Of a stretch of 64,000 nucleotides of DNA, positions 49,287 to 56,926 are shown in pieces (position 1 is the stretch's first letter; each line of letters begins with the position of its first letter). Under the pieces are notes generated by a model. That model worked only from the letters and a program-made list of their open reading frames with translations. It made no database searches and was not told where the DNA came from. The stretch spans positions 62,001 to 126,000 of the forward strand of contig CALJRU010000030.1 in NCBI GenBank assembly GCA_937976375.1, read 5' to 3'. This stretch comes from an uncultured Peptococcaceae bacterium. Its GTDB lineage: Bacteria; Bacillota; Peptococcia; Peptococcales; Peptococcaceae. Both the position numbers and the translations under genes were made by a program.

Positions 49287-49555
49287 AGATGAAAATTAAT
49301 GTTCCGGTACGATTTAAGAACCCTTGGTTTTGGGTTGGCGTTGTATCCATTGCGCTGACAGCGATTGGGCTTGACCCATCCACACTGACTTCGTGGGAAG
49401 CGGTGAAGGACAGCGTCATGGCTGTTTTGTCCAACCCGTTCCAACTTGGGACGATGGCATTAGCTGTTTTGGCAGTATTTGTAGATCCAACGACTGCTGG
49501 CTTTGGCGACTCACAGCAGGCGATGACATATACAGTACCTAGAAAGGGGGAGTAA
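49283..49555 (+). CDS. Phage holin, phi LC3 family
   Basis: A 90-aa protein. NVPVRFKNPWFWVGVVSIAL, the second segment LGTMALAVLAVFVDPTTAGFGDS and the ending MTYTVPRKGE match phi LC3-type holins: two membrane helices and the conserved DPTT.G..DS box. Forms membrane lesions that let the amidase out. The start is ATG 49283 or 49289. Confidence 0.9.
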   Translation: MKMKINVPVRFKNPWFWVGVVSIALTAIGLDPSTLTSWEAVKDSVMAVLSNPFQLGTMALAVLAVFVDPTTAGFGDSQQAMTYTVPRKGE

Positions 49556-49557
49556 GA

Positions 49558-50250
49558 TTGAGTTACGAATATATCACAGACTATGATGCCGTATCCTATA
49601 TGCCTGGCCGCATGTATCATGATATCAACTATAACGTAGACAAAATCGTGATCCACCACTGGGGAGCAGATGGCCAGACTTTTGATGATGTCGTTGCATG
49701 GTTTTGCAATCCTAGCTGCACCACTTCGGCTCATTATGTCGCGGAAGCTGGCAAGGTCGCTTGCTTGGTAAATCTTGGCGATACTGCTTATCATGCAGGG
49801 GACTGGGGTGCAAACCTTACAAGTATCGGTATTGAGTGTAGGCCAGAAATGAGTGCCGCAGACTTAGAGACAGTATGCGAGCTGGTGGCATACATTTTTA
49901 GCGTCTATGGACCACTGCCGATCTACGGACATAAAGATTTTAGTGCTACAAGATGCCCGTATAGGTACTACACGCAATTAGATCACATCTATAACAGAGC
50001 CATGGAAATATACAACGGTAATGAACAGGGGGATACTGATATGACGAAAGAAGAAGTACAGGCAATTGTTAAAGAAATGCAGAAAACCTATGATACACTG
50101 GCAGAATGCCCGACATTTGCGCAACCAACTGTGCAGAAATTGATTAATAAAGGGCTATTAGTTGGTGGAGAAGGTGGCAAGTTAGATTTGACGTATGATT
50201 TGTGTAGAATGCTGGTAGTGAATGACCGTGCTGGCATTTACGGAGAATAA
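49558..50250 (+). CDS. Endolysin, N-acetylmuramoyl-L-alanine amidase (Amidase_2)
   Basis: A 230-aa lysin. The Amidase_2 / PGRP-type domain fills residues 1-145: KIVIHHWGADGQTFDDVVAW (zinc His), SAHYVAEAGKVACLVNLGDTAYHAGDWGAN, and YGHKDFSATRCPYRYY (zinc His and Cys). The C-terminal ~65 residues (TKEEVQAIVKEMQKTYDTLA; FAQPTVQKLINKGLLVGGEG) are a helical repeat that probably binds wall or dimerises. TTG 49558 is the start, with AAGGGGGAG before it. No signal peptide, so it needs the holin. Confidence 0.93.
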   Translation: MSYEYITDYDAVSYMPGRMYHDINYNVDKIVIHHWGADGQTFDDVVAWFCNPSCTTSAHYVAEAGKVACLVNLGDTAYHAGDWGANLTSIGIECRPEMSAADLETVCELVAYIFSVYGPLPIYGHKDFSATRCPYRYYTQLDHIYNRAMEIYNGNEQGDTDMTKEEVQAIVKEMQKTYDTLAECPTFAQPTVQKLINKGLLVGGEGGKLDLTYDLCRMLVVNDRAGIYGE

Positions 50251-50267
50251 CCGTACATAACAAAAGA

Positions 50268-50311
50268 AAGCCGTGCATTTGACTGTGTAGTCAAGTGCAC
50301 GGCTTATTTTT
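50268..50311. terminator. Strong terminator after lysis genes
   Basis: AAGCCGTGCATTTGACT pairs with AGTCAAGTGCACGGCTT (17 bp with one G-T) around GTGT, followed by ATTTTTA. It closes the late transcript. Confidence 0.9.
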
Positions 50312-50327
50312 ATCTACTTGCAAAAAA

Positions 50328-50362
50328 TGGTGGGGCGGTGACGTGGTGGGAAAACGGTGGAA
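50328..50362. promoter_or_regulatory. Candidate integrase arm-type sites, right end
   Basis: TGGTGGGG (50328-50335), TGGTGGGA (50344-50351) and CGGTGGAA (50355-50362) repeat the motif found beside attL. Paired arrays flanking attP are expected for a tyrosine integrase. Confidence 0.5.
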
Positions 50363-50387
50363 AATTGTAGTATTTTTATGATGTTTT

Positions 50388-50436
50388 TTAATAAAGCAAA
50401 AACCGCAAAACAGCTTTATTGAGCCATTTTGCGGTT
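50388..50436 (-). terminator. Phage-supplied terminator for tRNA-Ser
   Basis: On the minus strand AACCGCAAAA (50427-50436) pairs with TTTTGCGGTT (50401-50410), followed by TTTGCTTTATT. It lies 17 nt beyond the tRNA 3' end inside prophage DNA, so the phage replaces the tRNA's lost terminator. Confidence 0.8.
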
Positions 50437-50452
50437 TCTTGCGTTTTATAAA

Positions 50453-50466
50453 CGGAGAGAAGGGGA
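50453..50466. other. attR core (14 bp), within tRNA-Ser 3' end
   Basis: Identical to attL 10500-10513. It covers the discriminator base, the 3' acceptor strand and the first T-stem bases of tRNA-Ser, so insertion keeps the tRNA intact. Confidence 0.88.
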
Positions 50467-50541
50467 TTCGAACCCCTGATACGGTTCCCCGTATACACGA
50501 TTTCCAGTCGTGCTCCTTCAGCCAAACTCGGACATCTCTCC
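50453..50541 (-). tRNA. tRNA-Ser (GGA anticodon), prophage attachment gene
   Basis: An 89-nt cloverleaf on the minus strand: acceptor GGAGAGA / TCTCTCC, anticodon stem CACGA-CTGGAAA-TCGTG with anticodon GGA, long variable arm (TATACGGGGAACCGTA), and T arm GGGG-TTCGAAT-CCCC. The long variable arm and GGA confirm serine. Its 3' end is contributed by the integrated phage. Confidence 0.95.
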
Positions 50542-50557
50542 TCACTCAGCGAATATA

Positions 50558-50587
50558 ATTTTATCAAAAGGAGGGGGGATTTGTCAA
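50558..50587 (-). promoter_or_regulatory. Promoter of tRNA-Ser
   Basis: Minus strand TTGACA (50582-50587), 18-nt spacer, TAAAAT (50558-50563), ending 16 nt before the mature tRNA. It faces away from the XRE regulator gene. Confidence 0.75.
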
Positions 50588-50706
50588 TCCTTAATTCGAT
50601 TTCTTTTCAATTTTTTTGCGATTTTTTTACGTTGCGAAGGTGTTGCGGTGCTGTTGCGTGTATTTGCTGTGCAATTCTGTTATAGTTGAAGCCAAGGAGG
50701 TGAGGC

Positions 50707-51189
50707 ATGCGGATGTGTGATGACGATAAAACAGTAGCAGATCACATTGCTTCTGCGCGTAAAGAGGCAGGGCTTTCTCAGGAGGCGTTGTCTGAAAAGC
50801 TGTATGTGACGCGTCAGGCTGTGTCCAATTGGGAACGCGGGCGTACGCGTCCAAGTCAGGAGATGATTGAAAAAATAGCTGGCGTGTTGGGCGTCGGTGT
50901 GGAACGGATTGTTGGCGCTTCAGGCGCTGCGGAAGAAACACAAATCATTGAGCAGGAGGAAATAACGGTGCAGAAGGAAAAAGAAGCGCGTCGATTCAGT
51001 CGACAGAGTGTGATGATTGGTTTAGGCTATGCAATTGCTTTGTTCTTAGGGCTGATGGTGTTCTTTGTGGTTGGCCTTTTGGCCATGCAGCCGATGGTGT
51101 GGGCGGCGATGTTTTTTTGTGGCATTGGCATATTTTTTGTTGTGGGACTCAGCCTGCATTTATTGATTTTATGGAAGCAGCCAGAATAA
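50707..51189 (+). CDS. XRE-family regulator with C-terminal membrane segments
   Basis: A 160-aa host protein. Residues ~9-65 form an HTH_3 domain (HIASARKEAGLSQEALSEKL, then YVTRQAVSNWERGRTRPSQE). A charged linker leads to two hydrophobic segments (VMIGLGYAIALFLGLMVFFV; MVWAAMFFCGIGIFFVVGLS). This makes a membrane-bound one-component regulator, a common Firmicute design. AAGGAGGTGA precedes ATG 50707. Target unknown. Confidence 0.85.
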   Translation: MRMCDDDKTVADHIASARKEAGLSQEALSEKLYVTRQAVSNWERGRTRPSQEMIEKIAGVLGVGVERIVGASGAAEETQIIEQEEITVQKEKEARRFSRQSVMIGLGYAIALFLGLMVFFVVGLLAMQPMVWAAMFFCGIGIFFVVGLSLHLLILWKQPE

Positions 51190-51209
51190 ATAGCAAAGTT
51201 TTTAAGACG

Positions 51210-51266
51210 AAAAACACCTTTTCTCGATGTGCCGTTGCGAAACGACAGCAGGGAAAAGGTGTTTTT
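51210..51266. terminator. Bidirectional terminator between convergent genes
   Basis: AAAAACACCTTTTC (51210-51223) pairs with GAAAAGGTGTTTTT (51253-51266), giving A- and T-rich flanks on both strands. It serves the XRE gene and the MFS-CBS gene. Confidence 0.9.
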
Positions 51267-51279
51267 CATTGAGACAATT

Positions 51280-52959
51280 TTATTGGTGTGCTGGTTGTTG
51301 AGCGCGTTCTAAGAAACGACGCTCCAAATAATGGGTGACAGCAGAGCGTGAGATGATGCCAACGACTTTCTCGCCGTCAACAACAGGGACTTTTTTCACG
51401 CCGGCTGCGCTCAACAGCTTGCAGATGTCTTCGGATGATGTGCCAAGTGGGATGGTGATTGGCTTGTCATTGCCAATCTCGAGAACATTGAGATCCATGA
51501 TATCATGCAGTTTATTTTCAAATTCTGCATGATCATTCCAGAAATAATCCATGAACATGGACGAGCTGCCGAGCGCAGCAGCAGGATAATCATCAACGCG
51601 TAAGTAACGCATGATGTCACCATCTGTGATAAAGCCTTTGGCCTTGCCATCAGAAGAAACAATTGGCGCACCACTGATGTTTTGCTTTGAGAAGAAAGCG
51701 ATGGCATCGCGAACGGTGGCGTTTTCATTTAAGGAGTAAACATCACGCTTCATATACTTGTCCAGCAAGTTGATGGTGTCGGTGCTTGTTGTTGGAATGG
51801 TTCTGAGCTTGCGATAGTATCGATCAACATAAGCGGTATAAATGACTCCGCCTACCAGATAGGCGATGGCAGTAAGGGCAAAGCCTTGTGACAGGCCAAG
51901 AGATTCTTGCATGAAGCCCATTAGGAGTGAGCCGATCCCAATACCAATATCGTAGGACAAGAGATAGGTGGCATTGGCGACGCCGCGTTTTGGTGCAGGC
52001 GTGGTGCCGGTGACGAAGGATTGAAAGAGCGGCTGCAGAATGCCATATCCTAAGCCAAAGAAGAAGCCGGCCAACAGAAGATGCGTGCCAGTTGTGAGAA
52101 ATAGGTAGCTTGCCATTGTCACAATCAGCACAATGAGGCTGGCAAAGACGAGAATGTGATAGTTTCCGGCATCAATCCAGCGCTGCGTGGAAAGCTTAGA
52201 CAACAGCATCCCAAGAACCAGGCAGATGTAGAAATAAGGGATGACAGACATAAGACCTTTTTCCTGTGCCAGGATGGAAGAATAAGCAATAACTGCGCCA
52301 TAAGGGATCATCAAGAACATCATGTTGAACATGAATGGAAGTGCTGGCTTATAGATGGAATCTCTGAGCGCAAATTTTTTGCGTTTGATTTTAGGGTACG
52401 AGATTTTGCAGCAGGAGACACAAATCAACGCCACAACGGCAATCGCGAATACCGTTAAGAACGATGCTTTGCTGCTCATATGGTTTTGCACTTGGATGCC
52501 GACATAAGGACCAACAGCCATACCAATTGAAATGGTGAAGGCAAAGCGGCTGATGCCTTCTGTAATTTTACCTGGAGGAAGTACGTCACTGGCCAATGTC
52601 ATTGTGGCAGAGCCACATACAGAATACACAGCCCCCATATACAGACGAATGACGATGAGCGCTCCGAAAATTGGGAAGATGAGAAAGCTCGGGAACGATA
52701 AGCAAAACAGCGCTAGGAAAATAATATAGACGATATAGCGATTGAAATTGTCTAATAAATATCCAGCGATGGGACGAAATAAGATGGTGGCCACAGACAT
52801 TGCGGTCAAAACGATGCCGATTTTCGACCCCGTAATGCCAATTTCCTGACAATAAATTGGAATGATTGGAATTGAGGCGTAAAAGGCGGCTAAAACCAGC
52901 AGATTGGTGATGAAGAGCAAGATAAAGTTCTTGTTCCATATCTTTTTTGGTTTCTCCAT
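51280..52959 (-). CDS. MFS transporter fused to a C-terminal CBS-domain pair
   Basis: A 559-aa protein. Residues ~10-395 have about 12 membrane helices with the MFS motif A-like RPIAGYLLDNFNRYIVY and the second-half FGLGYGILQPLFQS, as in drug/multidrug exporters. After a linker, two CBS domains follow: MKRDVYSLNENATVRDAIAF with GFITDGDIMRYL, and MDLNVLEIGNDKPITIPLGT with VVGIISRSAVTHYL. CBS pairs bind adenosyl ligands, so transport may respond to energy or nucleotide state. Divergent from a MarR gene across two palindromes, its probable regulator. Confidence 0.9.
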   Translation of the reverse strand: MEKPKKIWNKNFILLFITNLLVLAAFYASIPIIPIYCQEIGITGSKIGIVLTAMSVATILFRPIAGYLLDNFNRYIVYIIFLALFCLSFPSFLIFPIFGALIVIRLYMGAVYSVCGSATMTLASDVLPPGKITEGISRFAFTISIGMAVGPYVGIQVQNHMSSKASFLTVFAIAVVALICVSCCKISYPKIKRKKFALRDSIYKPALPFMFNMMFLMIPYGAVIAYSSILAQEKGLMSVIPYFYICLVLGMLLSKLSTQRWIDAGNYHILVFASLIVLIVTMASYLFLTTGTHLLLAGFFFGLGYGILQPLFQSFVTGTTPAPKRGVANATYLLSYDIGIGIGSLLMGFMQESLGLSQGFALTAIAYLVGGVIYTAYVDRYYRKLRTIPTTSTDTINLLDKYMKRDVYSLNENATVRDAIAFFSKQNISGAPIVSSDGKAKGFITDGDIMRYLRVDDYPAAALGSSSMFMDYFWNDHAEFENKLHDIMDLNVLEIGNDKPITIPLGTSSEDICKLLSAAGVKKVPVVDGEKVVGIISRSAVTHYLERRFLERAQQPAHQ

Positions 52960-52991
52960 TGAACATAACTCCTTTTAAACAATAAAATATA

Positions 52992-53089
52992 GTGGCAATT
53001 GCCACCAAATTTAATATAATATAAATTTCACGCCTCGTCAACAACTAGTTGCACTTGCCACCAATTTATAGTACGATGGTACTATCGTA
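52992..53089. promoter_or_regulatory. Operator palindromes between MFS-CBS and MarR genes
   Basis: GTGGCAATTGCCAC (52992-53005) is a perfect 14-bp palindrome near the MFS start, and TTGCCACC recurs at 53055-53062. TACGAT (53072-53077) and ATCGTA (53084-53089) form a second palindrome just before the MarR ribosome site. Divergent MarR operators of this kind usually bring auto-repression plus transporter control. Confidence 0.7.
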
Positions 53090-53106
53090 TCAAAGGAGGC
53101 AAAAGC

Positions 53107-53547
53107 ATGTCTGGTATTGTAGACAGCCCATTTAAGTCTATTTCGATATTGTATAGAAAATCGCATAGTTGGTTGAACAACAGTTGCATGGCGTACCATT
53201 TGACAGCGGCTCAGGCGGTGGTCATCTTGATTGTGTGTGATTTTAAGGTTTTGACACAGGATGAGATCACCAAACGTCTCAGTTTGGATAAGAGCGTGAT
53301 CGCCAAGACGGTGAATAAACTGGAGGAACTCGGTTTTGTTGAGCGCAGCACCAATGCAAAAGATAAGCGCACTTATGACATTCGGCCAACAGACAAATCC
53401 TGGGACGTCTATCCGTTCGTGAAGGAGCAGATTGAACAGTCTTTTCAGCATATGACGCAACACATGACGGATGAAGAACGAGAACAGTTCAAACATTTGC
53501 TGATGGTGGCTGCAGCATCCGTCATTGAAATGGAAGATGAACAATAA
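53107..53547 (+). CDS. MarR-family regulator
   Basis: A 146-aa winged-helix protein: TAAQAVVILIVCDFKVLTQD, recognition helix region EITKRLSLDKSVIAKTVNKLEELGFVERS, wing NAKDKRTYDIRPTDK. AAAGGAGG 9 nt before the ATG. Probably controls the divergent MFS-CBS transporter. Confidence 0.88.
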   Translation: MSGIVDSPFKSISILYRKSHSWLNNSCMAYHLTAAQAVVILIVCDFKVLTQDEITKRLSLDKSVIAKTVNKLEELGFVERSTNAKDKRTYDIRPTDKSWDVYPFVKEQIEQSFQHMTQHMTDEEREQFKHLLMVAAASVIEMEDEQ

Positions 53548-53597
53548 GGATCTCTGGTAAATATGATTCATCAATAGAGAAATCGTGACAAGACAAT

Positions 53598-53643
53598 AAA
53601 AAACGCTTTACCGAGCAATCACATGCGAGGCAAAGCGTTTTTT
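53598..53643 (+). terminator. Terminator after the MarR gene
   Basis: AAAAAACGCTTT (53598-53609) pairs with AAAGCGTTTTTT (53632-53643). The hairpin contains the first in-frame ATG of the next gene, so that start cannot be used efficiently. Confidence 0.9.
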
Positions 53644-53727
53644 GTTTCTATCGCTATATTGACAGTCTTTCTATGGCGTATTAACATGAATTTAATACTA
53701 TGTTTTATTGGTTGGGGGGCGTTTGTG

Positions 53728-54459
53728 ATGCTGTATCCGATCATCGTTTTGGTGTCAATCATCGGGGCGTTGATTCAAGGGGTGACTGGTTTCGGTTCGT
53801 CGTTGACGATCATGACAATTTTGCCGTATTTTATGGCGCTGCCACAAGCGGTGGCCATTTCCTGCGTGATTCCGATGGCACAGATGGCGGCACTTGTTTG
53901 GATGTACCGACAAGCGATCAACTGGCGGCGCGTGTTGTTTCCGTCGCTGTTTTATCTGATTGGCTGTTGGTTGTCGATTCGGCACACACTGTCCTTTGAT
54001 CCAACGACCTTGAAATTTGTTTTTGGCATTTTTTTAATTATCATAGGAATTTATTTTCTGCGGTTTAGTGAGAAGGCGAAGGTTAAGGATACCATTCTCG
54101 TCATGGTTGGCTGCAGTTTTGTATCAGGGCTGATCAATGGTTTGTTTGGCATTGGTGGTCCGTTGATGGTGTTGTACTATATGGCGGCGTGCGATTCGAT
54201 GAATGAATATATTGCCAACCTTCAGTGCTGTTTTTTAATTACAGATATTTATTGTTTGATTCTGCGCACCCAGGAGGGCATTTTTACTGCAGATCTTATT
54301 GGGCCGTCGATTGTTGGCATTGTCGTTGTACTGATTGGACAGTTTTTTGCTGCCCGTATCGTAGCGTGCATCAACAGTGAAGATATCATTCGTCATTGCA
54401 CATACGTCATGGTTTGTGTGTCTGGCGTGATCATGGGACTCACCAATTTGCCGTTTTAA
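53728..54459 (+). CDS. TauE/SafE-family membrane exporter (sulfite/sulfonate type)
   Basis: A 243-aa membrane protein with about eight helices. The N-terminal repeat has GALIQGVTGFGSSLTIMTIL and the C-terminal repeat has GLINGLFGIGGPLMVLYYMA, the paired GxxxGxxG/S motifs of the TauE/SafE (DUF81) family. The family exports sulfite, sulfoacetate or related organosulfur anions. ATG 53728 was chosen because longer in-frame starts lie in the MarR terminator. It is 24 nt before a Crp/Fnr gene and upstream of an arylsulfotransferase. Confidence 0.85.
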   Translation: MLYPIIVLVSIIGALIQGVTGFGSSLTIMTILPYFMALPQAVAISCVIPMAQMAALVWMYRQAINWRRVLFPSLFYLIGCWLSIRHTLSFDPTTLKFVFGIFLIIIGIYFLRFSEKAKVKDTILVMVGCSFVSGLINGLFGIGGPLMVLYYMAACDSMNEYIANLQCCFLITDIYCLILRTQEGIFTADLIGPSIVGIVVVLIGQFFAARIVACINSEDIIRHCTYVMVCVSGVIMGLTNLPF

Positions 54460-54483
54460 TTGATGAAAAAAGGAGCGTGTGTG

Positions 54484-55140
54484 ATGAATTTTAAAGATTT
54501 ACCAGGCATTGAACCTTGCTTTTTTAAAAAAGGGGACATCCTCATCCATGATGGCGATCGCGTGGATTATATTTATTATCTGAGAAAAGGCACTGTTTAT
54601 CGTGAAATTGTCACAGATACGGGCATTGAAAGCATTCTCTCCTGCAAGGAAGGCGGCGGCCTCACAGATTCACTCATCGGCATTCTTTTGTTGTATGGCG
54701 TTCAGCCACCGTATTTTTCAGGCAACAATTTTGTGGCTGGAACAGATTGTTATTGCCTGCGCATTCCAGTTGAAGTGATCAAGCAATTTTTGCGCAGTCA
54801 GCCAGAATTGCTGGAACAGTTGGTGGCAACCGCTGTCCATGAATGTGGGTACCTGATGAACCTTTATCTAGGAAAAACGGAGGTGCCGGCACCGGCAGCA
54901 TTATGCTCCTGGATGCTGGAGCGCTTAAAGAAAGATGAAGACGGGCAAGACTACTTACCGGCATATCATCATGATGATATCGCGAAATTCTTGAATCTGC
55001 ATAAGGTTACCGTTTCGCGCATTTTTGGTGCCTTAAAACGTGAAGGTGTTCTGGAAAAAACACCACACGGTTTGGTGGTGCATGATATGGAGCGTTTGCG
55101 AGAATATGCAGAGAACATCCGTCATTTGAAATACTCGTAA
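54484..55140 (+). CDS. Crp/Fnr-family transcription regulator
   Basis: A 218-aa protein from ATG 54484 (AAAGGAGC 9 nt before). Residues ~15-125 form a cyclic-nucleotide-binding-like beta barrel (FKKGDILIHDGDRVDYIYYLRKGTVYREI). Residues ~150-210 are the Crp wing (YHHDDIAKFLNLHKVTVSRI, FGALKREGVL). No N-terminal cysteine cluster like FNR is seen, so it probably senses a small ligand, as CprK senses chlorinated phenols. It directly precedes the arylsulfotransferase gene and a palindrome. Confidence 0.9.
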   Translation: MNFKDLPGIEPCFFKKGDILIHDGDRVDYIYYLRKGTVYREIVTDTGIESILSCKEGGGLTDSLIGILLLYGVQPPYFSGNNFVAGTDCYCLRIPVEVIKQFLRSQPELLEQLVATAVHECGYLMNLYLGKTEVPAPAALCSWMLERLKKDEDGQDYLPAYHHDDIAKFLNLHKVTVSRIFGALKREGVLEKTPHGLVVHDMERLREYAENIRHLKYS

Positions 55141-55312
55141 AGAAAAGATTTGATGAAGGAATATAATACATTTCGTTATTTTTTGATTTTAGAAAAAAAT
55201 CACAGAAAAAAGTTAACCTGGGTTATTGATTTCTCGTTAATCAATATATAAAATGGATTTATAAATTGATGGTAATTAATATTGAGTAATTAATCTCTAA
55301 GGAGGAAAATTT
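55141..55312 (+). promoter_or_regulatory. Arylsulfotransferase control region with palindrome and direct repeats
   Basis: TATTGATT (55224-55231) and AATCAATA (55239-55246) are perfect inverted arms 7 nt apart, close in form to Crp/Fnr sites (TTGAT...ATCAA). TATAAA follows at 55246-55251. GTAATTAAT repeats at 55272-55280 and 55286-55294 just before the AAGGAGG ribosome site. The local AT-richness also suits strong transcription. Confidence 0.7.
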
Positions 55313-56803
55313 ATGAGTTCAACCATCTATCCTACCGGTACTACAATCTATAATCCAGAAAAAGCATGGAGTGGCTACACTCTGATGCCAATCGGTAAAG
55401 TCGGTGCTGTTCTGATCGACATGAACGGTAACGTTGTAAAAGTTTGGAAAGATTTCCAGGGCTTCCCTAACAAACTGCTGAAAGGCGGTTATGTATTGGG
55501 TTCTCTCGGTGTTCGTGACAGCGCATTCTCCTATCAGGATCAGACCGATCTGACTCAGCTCGACTGGGATGGTAACGTTGTTTGGAAATTCGACCACAAA
55601 GAATACATCGAAGATGAAGGCAAGCCAGCAATGTGGATGGCTCGTCAGCATCATGACTATCAGCGTGAAGGTAACCCAGTTGGTTACTATGTTCCTGGCA
55701 TGGAATGCAAAACCGATGGTGGTAATACCTTGATCCTCTGCCATGAAACCATTCATGATCACAAGATCAGTGACAAACAGCTCCTCGACGATGTATTCAT
55801 CGAAGTAGACTGGGAAGGCAACATTGTTTGGGAATGGCATGTAAGTGATCACTTCCGTGAACTGGGCTTCTCTCAAGCAGCAAAGAACGTTCTCTTCCGT
55901 AACCCTAACCAGCACTTCACCCAGAATGGTGAACTTGGTGACTGGATGCACATCAACTCCATGAGCTATCTTGGGCCTAACAAATGGTACGATGCTGGTG
56001 ATGAACGTTTCAAACCAGACAACATCATCTGGGATGCTCGTGAAGCAAACATCCTTGCAATCATCGACAAAGAAACCGGTAAGATCGTTTGGAAACTTGG
56101 TCCAGACTTCACTGAAACCAAGGAAATGCGTCGCATCGGTCAGATCATTGGTCAGCATCATGTTCACATGATTCCAAAAGGCCTGCCAGGCGAAGGTAAC
56201 ATCCTTATCTTCGATAACGGTGGCTGGGCTGGTTATGGTCTGCCTGACCGCATGAGCGTTGATGGTACGAAGGTTGATATTCGTGACCACAGCCGTATTC
56301 TTGAAATCGATCCTGTAACTCTCAAGGTTGTTTGGAGCTACGTTGGTGGCGATACTCACAAAGGTGCAATGGGCGCATTCATTACTAACACCAGATTCTA
56401 CAGCCAGCTGATCAGTGCTGCACAGCGTCTGCCTAATGGTAACACCATGATCACCGAAGGTTGCTGCTCCAGAATCTTTGAAGTAACCCCAGACAAAGAA
56501 GTTGTATGGGAATACATCGCTCCATTCAATAAGGAAAGCGAAGGCATGTTTGTATATCGTGCATATCGTTATCCATACGATTATGTACCACAGCTCGACA
56601 CTCCAGAAGAAGTACCTGTAGAACCACTCGATATCACGACCTTCCGTGTTCCAGGTGCTGCTGAAGGTATGCTCCAGAACTTCACCGAAGTTCCTGAAGC
56701 TCTCGGCTACACTTCTGAAATGGCAGCTTGCGTAACCGATGACCAGATCGATGATGCTGCAGAAGCTGATCCAGATGATGAAGTAACCGGCGCTAAATTC
56801 TAA
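55313..56803 (+). CDS. Aryl-sulfate sulfotransferase (ASST), no signal peptide
   Basis: A 496-aa beta-propeller enzyme of the arylsulfotransferase (PF05935) family, which moves sulfate from one phenol ester to another phenol without PAPS. Family landmarks are RQHHDYQREGNPVGYYVPG, GNIVWEWHVSDHF, GDWMHINSMSYLG, IIGQHHVHMIPKGLPGEGN with ILIFDNGGW, and NTMITEGCCSRIFEV. The His residues in HHD, HINS and HHVH include the likely catalytic ones. It lacks the signal peptide of proteobacterial periplasmic ASST, so it is probably cytoplasmic. Codons are strongly biased (AAC, GGT, CGT, GAC), implying high expression. Confidence 0.92.
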   Translation: MSSTIYPTGTTIYNPEKAWSGYTLMPIGKVGAVLIDMNGNVVKVWKDFQGFPNKLLKGGYVLGSLGVRDSAFSYQDQTDLTQLDWDGNVVWKFDHKEYIEDEGKPAMWMARQHHDYQREGNPVGYYVPGMECKTDGGNTLILCHETIHDHKISDKQLLDDVFIEVDWEGNIVWEWHVSDHFRELGFSQAAKNVLFRNPNQHFTQNGELGDWMHINSMSYLGPNKWYDAGDERFKPDNIIWDAREANILAIIDKETGKIVWKLGPDFTETKEMRRIGQIIGQHHVHMIPKGLPGEGNILIFDNGGWAGYGLPDRMSVDGTKVDIRDHSRILEIDPVTLKVVWSYVGGDTHKGAMGAFITNTRFYSQLISAAQRLPNGNTMITEGCCSRIFEVTPDKEVVWEYIAPFNKESEGMFVYRAYRYPYDYVPQLDTPEEVPVEPLDITTFRVPGAAEGMLQNFTEVPEALGYTSEMAACVTDDQIDDAAEADPDDEVTGAKF

Positions 56804-56822
56804 TTATAAATTGTGTACCATC

Positions 56823-56851
56823 GACCACCTCATCATGAGGTGGTCTTTTTT
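56823..56851 (+). terminator. Terminator after arylsulfotransferase
   Basis: GACCACCTCA (56823-56832) pairs with TGAGGTGGTC (56836-56845) and is followed by TTTTTTG. Confidence 0.93.
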
Positions 56852-56926
56852 GTTGGAAAAATAATCTTTTGAAACGTTGGTTGTGACATGATATGATGGA
56901 GTGAAGAATAAGAGGAAGGATGAAGA

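Larger units (their letters stand above)
10500..50466. mobile_element. Complete-looking contractile-tail (myovirus-type) prophage in tRNA-Ser
   Basis: About 40 kb bounded by 14-bp direct repeats. It has a minus-strand lysogeny block (integrase, repressor) and a plus-strand early-replication-packaging-head-tail-lysis block in canonical order. The tail sheath, tube, frameshifted chaperone, tape measure and baseplate genes resemble the PBSX xkd series, so it is a contractile phage. All expected modules are present; the visible damage is a 5-nt insertion in the SNF2 helicase. Integration restores the tRNA 3' end. Confidence 0.95.

Noticed and set aside
10500..50466. Diversity-generating retroelement or phase-variable tail fibre
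   Set aside because: I found no reverse transcriptase, no template/variable repeat pair and no invertase next to the fibre genes.
53623..53727. N-terminal extension of the TauE/SafE gene
   Set aside because: Its first ATG lies inside the MarR terminator and the added residues are not part of the family fold.
55319..56359. 346-codon minus-strand frame opposite the arylsulfotransferase
   Set aside because: Caused by the strong codon bias of the sense gene; no start signal and no recognisable protein.
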